NCBI GenBank assembly: GCA_945907335.1
Contig: CAMDSU010000057.1
Span: 1 to 9,874 of the forward strand
Origin: Bordetella parapertussis
GTDB taxonomy: Bacteria > Pseudomonadota > Gammaproteobacteria > Burkholderiales > Burkholderiaceae_C
DNA: 9,874 nt
Reading direction: 5' to 3'
The notes beneath the pieces were generated by a model. The model ran no database searches. It was not told the DNA's origin and worked only from the letters and a program-made list of their open reading frames with translations. Position numbers and translations under genes: made by a program. Below are positions 5,732 through 9,874 of this stretch, piece by piece. Numbering within the stretch: position 1 is the first letter of the stretch; every line of letters begins with the position of its first letter.

Positions 5732-7222
5732 CTAAAAAAATACATTGTCATCTTTTATTGGTAAACGTACGGTAAAACAGGTTCCAGTGTTGAGAGCAGT
5801 GTTGAATGTGATGGATCCTTTATGTGATTCAACAATTGTTTTGCTGAGCCATAAACCTATTCCCATACCAGACTCCTTATTGGTCCGAAGCAGTTCAAAT
5901 ATGTTCGATTTAATCTCTGGGGAAATGCCTGACCCGTTATCTGTGACCGTCAATTCTAAAAAATCCATACATAAATCTGTTTTTATAACAATCTGTTTTT
6001 GAATAGTTATGTCTGATGGAAATGATTCGCTGGCATTGGTAATTAGATTTAAAATTACCTGCTGTAATTGTGATTTATCTCCCGTTAGAAGTAGTGGCCT
6101 TCCATGGAGTTGCAGGTCAATATCAATATGATGTCTTTGCATAGTTGATGAACTAATTAGCATCACTTCATTAACCAAATCATTAAAATTAAAAGTTGTA
6201 ACTACACGATTTCCATTTCTAAACATATTACGAAGTGTTTGGATGATGGTAGCGGCACGTTGATTGGCTTTTTTTAAGCCATCCATTGCATTTTGTATAT
6301 TTGTGTTTTCATTCAATTTGATTGATTGGTTATTAATCACAAGATCAATCATTTCTGTATTCATTTGAATGACTGCCAATGGTTGGTTGAGTTCATGCGC
6401 CAGACTTGCCACCAAGGCTCCCATGCCTGCGGTTTTATTGAAAATACTCAGTTGCCGAATGATTTCTTCTCTTTCTTCAAGCAATTTTTTTAACTTCACG
6501 CTGCTCAGACGCATGGCATCAGCACGTTCATTGCTGATGATCAGTTCTTCTGCCAATGCTAATTTTTTTCTTTCTGCAATCTCTAAAAATATTCTCAAAA
6601 ATGCAATATTGCTTAGGGTAATGGCAATGAATTGCCCAATCACCATAATGCCCTGGTGCCAACTCGGCGCATACAAATCATCAATCGTTCCAGCCATCAC
6701 CACGCCGATAGTTCGAACGCCCAATGTGACACTGAATGTCAGTCCTGCCCACATCAGTAATTGAGATCCCAGTGTAGGTTGACGTTGAAAAAGCTTATGC
6801 CCAATTCGAAAATAGTCAAAGCAAAGCAATGCGTAAAAAGCATTGAATAAGATCAGCGCTTGCCATTCAGCATCCCACACACCAATCAGCAGACAAAAAC
6901 TAATGAAATACGCAGCATTAGCTAGGTGATAAGCCATGTACGGGCGTGATTGCGATTCAGGTTGCAAGTACATGCGAAGTGCCACCATCCGCCCCCAATT
7001 ACCGGACAACATCAACAGTTGTGCCACATAAAAAAACACAAGTTCTGGCAGAGCCCCTCGCATGGAAAGCAGAACGACGGCAACGCCGCTAACTATGCCT
7101 GAGAGACACCAAAGTTTGACTTGTTTGCTTCTATATTCTTGGAGGGCAAACCATATGGCTCCGTGCAAGATCAAATAGACCAAGCAAATCATGAAAATAG
7201 TAGTTTGCGTATCCAGTCTCAT
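5732..7222 (-). CDS. Membrane sensor histidine kinase, FixL/DctB-like catalytic part with seven-helix N-terminal sensor
   Basis: The 496-residue protein has about seven transmembrane helices in residues 7-212 with only short loops, so the signal is probably sensed in or at the membrane. A coiled-coil linker (about 213-262) leads to the dimerisation/phosphoacceptor domain with SLAHELNQPLAVI and His276. The ATPase domain has the N box QQVILNLITNASES (Asn392, Asn396), G1 DNGSGIS (428-433) and G2 GMGIGL (452-457); all key residues are present. The AHELNQPL form is typical of the FixL/DctB group, which usually pairs with FixJ- or NtrC-type regulators. The divergent regulator at 7822 is the obvious partner. 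The HTH gene 76 bases upstream on the same strand is probably in the same operon. The ATG lacks a clear SD; an inverted repeat GTGAA-AGAC-TTCAC (7226-7239) stands just before it. The stimulus cannot be deduced. Confidence 0.9.
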   Translation of the reverse strand: MRLDTQTTIFMICLVYLILHGAIWFALQEYRSKQVKLWCLSGIVSGVAVVLLSMRGALPELVFFYVAQLLMLSGNWGRMVALRMYLQPESQSRPYMAYHLANAAYFISFCLLIGVWDAEWQALILFNAFYALLCFDYFRIGHKLFQRQPTLGSQLLMWAGLTFSVTLGVRTIGVVMAGTIDDLYAPSWHQGIMVIGQFIAITLSNIAFLRIFLEIAERKKLALAEELIISNERADAMRLSSVKLKKLLEEREEIIRQLSIFNKTAGMGALVASLAHELNQPLAVIQMNTEMIDLVINNQSIKLNENTNIQNAMDGLKKANQRAATIIQTLRNMFRNGNRVVTTFNFNDLVNEVMLISSSTMQRHHIDIDLQLHGRPLLLTGDKSQLQQVILNLITNASESFPSDITIQKQIVIKTDLCMDFLELTVTDNGSGISPEIKSNIFELLRTNKESGMGIGLWLSKTIVESHKGSITFNTALNTGTCFTVRLPIKDDNVFF

Positions 7223-7298
7223 GGCGTGAAAGACTTCACTTGTTGAAGCTCATTTTTTTGTACTCGTACAGATCTTTGACGTAACTGCTTGATGCAGA

Positions 7299-7637
7299 TT
7301 ATTCGCTAGGGTTTGTTTTTTTGGCCATTAAAAATGCAGGAATATTATGTAATGGCTGGGACGATGTTCCACTGGCCCTTTTAATATCCATGAACACCAA
7401 CTCGGGAAGTTCAATGCCTAATTTTTTTGCATAAAGTCTGGCATACCAAATCATGGGTTGTGCGTTTTTATTAAAAGGTTCTGAATTACCTTCTTCTATT
7501 GCCAAGATTTGCTCGGCCCGCAACCCAAGCTTTTTAGCCATGTCTTCAATGGTCCAATTTGTGCCTTCTCTTGTTTGTTGTAACAGGCGGCCGACCTCAA
7601 ACAATTTTTCTTGGTGTGAAGAACTGTACATGACCAT
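7299..7637 (-). CDS. Small helix-turn-helix protein (XRE/HTH_25, RodZ N-terminus-like)
   Basis: From the ATG at 7637 the product is 112 residues. An all-helical DNA-binding domain occupies about 12-75: FEVGRLLQQTREGTNWTIEDMAKKLGLRAEQILAIEEG, then a predicted helix with YARLYAKKLGIE. This is the pattern of the Cro/C1-type and HTH_25 domains, as in RodZ, but there is no transmembrane segment or periplasmic domain, so it is probably a cytosolic regulator or adaptor. The C-terminal 35 residues are probably unstructured. The start is uncertain: ATG 7637, ATG 7631 and GTG 7667 are in frame and none has a good ribosome site. It precedes the kinase gene by 76 bases on the same strand and lies back to back with the response regulator, so it likely belongs to the same signalling unit. 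Confidence 0.75.
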   Translation of the reverse strand: MVMYSSSHQEKLFEVGRLLQQTREGTNWTIEDMAKKLGLRAEQILAIEEGNSEPFNKNAQPMIWYARLYAKKLGIELPELVFMDIKRASGTSSQPLHNIPAFLMAKKTNPSE

Positions 7638-7821
7638 ACTTATTGGTACAAAGAGGTATTCATGCACCAGAATATGGCATTTAAGCTTTGTTCTGGATAT
7701 ACCTAAATGGGGAAATCTCCATAAATTTTCATGCTTTTCTCTGCGCTAACTATTAATAATTAATTTTTTTATGTTTAATTCCATTTAGACTGGCAACTCT
7801 ATTCATGGAAAAATTGCAAGC
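7638..7821. promoter_or_regulatory. Divergent control region between the HTH-kinase operon and the response regulator
   Basis: A strongly AT-rich spacer between divergent genes. It contains ATTAAT-A-ATTAAT (7752-7764), a 13-base symmetric element, and no other reading frame with a ribosome site. Promoters for both directions must lie here or close by, but AT-richness gives many possible -10 boxes and none with a good -35, so I do not assign them. Confidence 0.4.
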
Positions 7822-8454
7822 ATGGTTTCTTTAGGACATATCTATTTAGTAGATGACGACCATGAAATTCGTCTTCACTTGGGTAATCTATTGCGACAAC
7901 TCAATTACGGAGTCAGCTCATTTTCAAGTGCCGATGAATTTTTGCGCACAGCAATCAAGGCATCGCCCTCGGTTTTGTTGCTCGACATGCGCATGCCATT
8001 GATAAGCGGACTGGAATTACATCAACTATTGAGACAACAAGACTGGATTAATCCTGTCATTTACATGAGTGGCGAAAGCCACACGCAAGAAATTATTGAT
8101 GCCATGAAAGGTGGCGCTATAGATTTTTTATGTAAACCGTTTACACAGACTCAGTTGATTGAAGTAATTAACAAAGGATTGGCTTTGGATACGCTGCGCC
8201 AAGCCTCGCATACACGTTTATTAAATGCATCGGCAATGCATAAATCTTTGAGTCGCAAAGAGCAGCAGATTTTTTCACTGATGTTGCTCGGTCATGGCAA
8301 TAAAAGCATCGCCAGTGAAATTGGTTTGATGCCAGATACGGTGAAGAAGCATCGCGCACAAATTTTTGAAAAGATGCAAGTTAGTTCGTTGGTCGAATTG
8401 TTGGCTTTATGTAAAGATTTTTTTCCGTCGGGAAATGATGTCATATTTGATTGA
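7822..8454 (+). CDS. FixJ/NarL-type response regulator (receiver + LuxR HTH)
   Basis: The 210-residue protein has a receiver domain (about 5-120) with the acidic pocket Asp11-Asp13, phosphoacceptor Asp55 in LLLDMRMP, Ser83 in YMSGES and Lys105 in LCKPFT; all switch residues are present. A LuxR/GerE helix-turn-helix follows (about 142-197): LSRKEQQIFSLMLLGHGNKS, then IASEIGLMPDTVKKHRAQIFEKM. YMSG and CKPF are typical of the FixJ branch. Phosphorylation would activate DNA binding. The partner is most likely the membrane kinase encoded divergently across the HTH gene. The ATG at 7822 precedes the first beta strand closely; ATG 7805 is out of frame. It ends 33 bases from the convergent LysR gene. 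Confidence 0.9.
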   Translation: MVSLGHIYLVDDDHEIRLHLGNLLRQLNYGVSSFSSADEFLRTAIKASPSVLLLDMRMPLISGLELHQLLRQQDWINPVIYMSGESHTQEIIDAMKGGAIDFLCKPFTQTQLIEVINKGLALDTLRQASHTRLLNASAMHKSLSRKEQQIFSLMLLGHGNKSIASEIGLMPDTVKKHRAQIFEKMQVSSLVELLALCKDFFPSGNDVIFD

Positions 8455-8487
8455 ATTGCGGTAACGGACAATGTCTAAATCATGCGG

Positions 8488-9387
8488 TCAGCTTTTGATA
8501 AGGCGAACGCTGTTGAGCAGATGTGTCTTGAATGCAATTGCTACTGGCGGTAAATGTTTCTTTGCGGGGTGCACGATATGCCAGTGCGACATGATGGGAA
8601 ACCCTGTGACGTTGATGATAGCTACCCCATGTTCCTTTTGATGTCCGTGTAATGCGTGTTTTGACACCACGCCGATACCTAAGCCACCGGCAACGGCTTC
8701 TTTGATGGCTTCATTACTGCCAAGCTCCATGCGTATATCTGGGCGAAATTTTTGTATTTTGAAGTATTTATCAATTGTCATTCTCGTGCCCGATCCTTTT
8801 TCACGCAGGATAAACCTTTGATCTAAAAAACTGTTGAGTGGGACTGAAGTTTTTTTGGTCAGCGGATGGCTATAGGCTGCAATTGGAACCAATGGGTTAT
8901 GCAAAAAAATATCGTCTACGAGATCCATGTCAGTGGGCGGTTGGGACATGATGTACAAATCATCTAGATTTTCTCGCATACGCATAAGTACACCATCACG
9001 GTTCAGTATCTCAAGTGATATATCTATGTCAGGATATTTTTTGCAGAACTGACCGATCAGGCGCGGCATGAAATATTTCGCCGTGCTCACAACAGCTATT
9101 TTGAGTTTTCCCCGTGTCAGTCCTTTGGCCGCATCAATCGATTGCTCGAAGTTGGACCAAGCGTTCAGCATCTCACGAGCTGTACTGGCCAATTCTTTTC
9201 CTGCATCAGTGAAATAAATTTTTTTGGAAATAACTTCATACAGCGGCAAGCCAACAGCATTACTTATTTCCTTGAGTTGCATGGATACGGTGGGTTGTGT
9301 GACATGCGTTGATTTGGCTGCAGCGCTGACACTTCCCGCATCAAATACTGCCAAAAAAATTCGCAGTTGTTTGAATGTAATATTCAT
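8488..9387 (-). CDS. LysR-type regulator, CbbR-like, divergent from an SbtA-type bicarbonate permease
   Basis: A full-length 299-residue LysR regulator. The winged HTH is at 3-62 (FKQLRIFLAVFDAGSVSAAA, then THVTQPTVSMQLKEIS). The effector domain from about 92 has VVSTAKYFMPRLIGQFCKKYP, LEILNRDGVLMRMRENLDDLYIMSQPP and GLGIGVVSKHAL. The LNRD and NLDDLYIM segments are characteristic of the CbbR/CmpR branch, which controls carbon-fixation or bicarbonate-uptake genes. No RuBisCO gene is in the window, so the likely target is the divergent permease gene, with autoregulation. The ATG at 9387 has no SD; instead it abuts a 16-bp palindrome, so regulator binding could directly limit its own expression. 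Identity as LysR is near certain; the CbbR-like specificity is inferred. Confidence 0.92.
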   Translation of the reverse strand: MNITFKQLRIFLAVFDAGSVSAAAKSTHVTQPTVSMQLKEISNAVGLPLYEVISKKIYFTDAGKELASTAREMLNAWSNFEQSIDAAKGLTRGKLKIAVVSTAKYFMPRLIGQFCKKYPDIDISLEILNRDGVLMRMRENLDDLYIMSQPPTDMDLVDDIFLHNPLVPIAAYSHPLTKKTSVPLNSFLDQRFILREKGSGTRMTIDKYFKIQKFRPDIRMELGSNEAIKEAVAGGLGIGVVSKHALHGHQKEHGVAIINVTGFPIMSHWHIVHPAKKHLPPVAIAFKTHLLNSVRLIKS

Positions 9388-9401
9388 AGATATATATCTA
9401 T
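9386..9401. promoter_or_regulatory. Perfect 16-bp palindrome, candidate LysR operator
   Basis: ATAGATATATATCTAT is perfectly symmetric. Its first two bases are part of the LysR start codon (9385-9387), and its centre is about 46 bp upstream of the predicted permease transcription start. It does not contain a textbook T-N11-A site, and AT-rich symmetry can occur by chance. A weaker symmetric element, ATAAT-N9-ATTAT, lies at 9415-9433 over the promoter. Confidence 0.45.
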
Positions 9402-9404
9402 ATA

Positions 9405-9433
9405 TTGACTCATAATAATTGATTTTACATTAT
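9405..9433 (+). promoter_or_regulatory. Candidate sigma70 promoter of the bicarbonate permease gene
   Basis: TTGACT (9405-9410, five of six consensus bases) is followed after exactly 17 bases by CATTAT (9428-9433, four of six). Transcription would start near 9440, leaving a leader of about 30 bases before the ATG at 9473. Confidence 0.5.
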
Positions 9434-9460
9434 GTATATTTCTGCTTAGGATGCGGGTCA

Positions 9461-9465
9461 GGAGG
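9461..9465 (+). promoter_or_regulatory. Ribosome binding site deciding the permease start
   Basis: GGAGG stands seven bases before ATG 9473. A nearer ATG at 9468 is in another frame and too close to the site, so 9473 is the start. Confidence 0.8.
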
Positions 9466-9472
9466 CTATGCA

Positions 9473-9874
9473 ATGCAGGTATTTCTTGACCCGGCAATCT
9501 TATTTTTTGTGTTGGGTGTGTTAGCGGCAAGTGTCAAATCTAACCTAGAGATCCCATCCGCTATCTCACGCTTTTTATCGTTGTACCTGTTGATGGCCTT
9601 GGGATTGAAAGGTGGATTTGCTTTGGCGCATTCAGGCTTCACCCGTGAGGTGGCCACCAGTTTGGGATCTGCCATTGCGCTTGCCGTGGTCATACCGCTT
9701 ATAGGGTATGCCGTTTTGAGAAGATATTTGTCGGGATTTGATGCGGCGGCAGTGGCGGCGACATACGGTTCGGTCAGCGCTGTTACATTTGTCACGGCAG
9801 TTCAATACTTGGATAACAACAGCATTGCATTTGGCGGACATATGGCGGCTGCCATGGCATTGATGGAATCTCCC
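9473..9874 (+). CDS. sbtA: SbtA-type sodium-dependent bicarbonate permease (N-terminal part, runs off the window)
   Basis: The 134 codons visible, open to the right edge, match the start of the SbtA/DUF897 (PF05982) family: LDPAILFFVLGVLAASVKSN, LEIPSAISRFLSLYLLMALG with LKGG, then YGSVSAVTFVTAV and GGHMAAAMALMESP. The family normally has about 320-370 residues, so about 40% is seen. SbtA proteins are inner-membrane Na+/HCO3- symporters of cyanobacteria, with homologues in many heterotrophic bacteria where bicarbonate supply for anaplerotic carboxylation is the likely use. Four hydrophobic segments are visible. The gene has its own promoter and strong ribosome site and is divergent from the CbbR-like regulator. 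Whether an sbtB (PII-like) gene follows is outside the window. Confidence 0.9.
   Translation, partial: MQVFLDPAILFFVLGVLAASVKSNLEIPSAISRFLSLYLLMALGLKGGFALAHSGFTREVATSLGSAIALAVVIPLIGYAVLRRYLSGFDAAAVAATYGSVSAVTFVTAVQYLDNNSIAFGGHMAAAMALMESP

Noticed and set aside
6369..6764. 131-residue plus-strand reading frame inside the kinase gene
   Set aside because: Antisense to a kinase with complete H, N, G1 and G2 boxes.

Overview
The window looks like a piece of a proteobacterial chromosome, most likely a betaproteobacterium (Burkholderiales-type, perhaps freshwater). This rests on recognisable family variants: an AAHS-type aromatic-acid permease, a FixL/FixJ-like pair, a CbbR-like LysR regulator next to an SbtA-type bicarbonate permease, a bactofilin, and small Cys-pair secreted proteins. 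Taxonomy is inference from protein style, not from a marker gene. Most of the window is AT-rich (sampled lines about 32-45% GC). One gene (772-1785) is strikingly GC-rich (sampled lines about 62-68%). No rRNA, intact tRNA, CRISPR array, transposase or integrase was seen.

Left part (1-2700): a decayed AAHS/MFS transporter (169 to about 690) is intact through three N-terminal helices and then frameshifted. It is followed by a GC-rich YdjM/PF04307-type membrane 'metal-dependent hydrolase' that looks compositionally foreign. Convergent to that is a small membrane-anchored protein with a CxxCxxCC cysteine cluster. A short orphan reading frame (2439-2693) follows.

Middle part (2750-5700): this is a zone of small envelope genes with duplication. 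A truncated bactofilin copy (2795-2977) and a full bactofilin (3420-3755) flank a small secreted two-cysteine protein (2986-3351). A second member of the same two-cysteine family, with identical Cys-Cys spacing, lies at 5354-5677 on the other strand. Between them are a small lipoprotein and a small one-helix membrane protein, apparently one minus-strand operon, and a seven-helix membrane protein of unknown function (4567-5349).

Right part (5730-9874): a signalling block consists of an XRE/HTH_25-like protein and a seven-helix membrane histidine kinase on the minus strand, with a divergent FixJ/NarL-type response regulator on the plus strand. The kinase belongs to the 'AHELNQPL' (FixL/DctB-like) group, which fits the FixJ-like regulator as partner. 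The window ends with a CbbR-like LysR regulator divergent from the N-terminal part of an SbtA-type sodium/bicarbonate permease. The 85-bp space between them holds a perfect 16-bp palindrome touching the lysR start codon, a plausible sigma70 promoter and a strong ribosome binding site. This arrangement suggests inorganic-carbon uptake under LysR control.

The parts most worth following are the bactofilin / two-cysteine protein cluster, the HTH-kinase-regulator module and the LysR-sbtA control region. I did not find anything I can confidently call a wholly new system.
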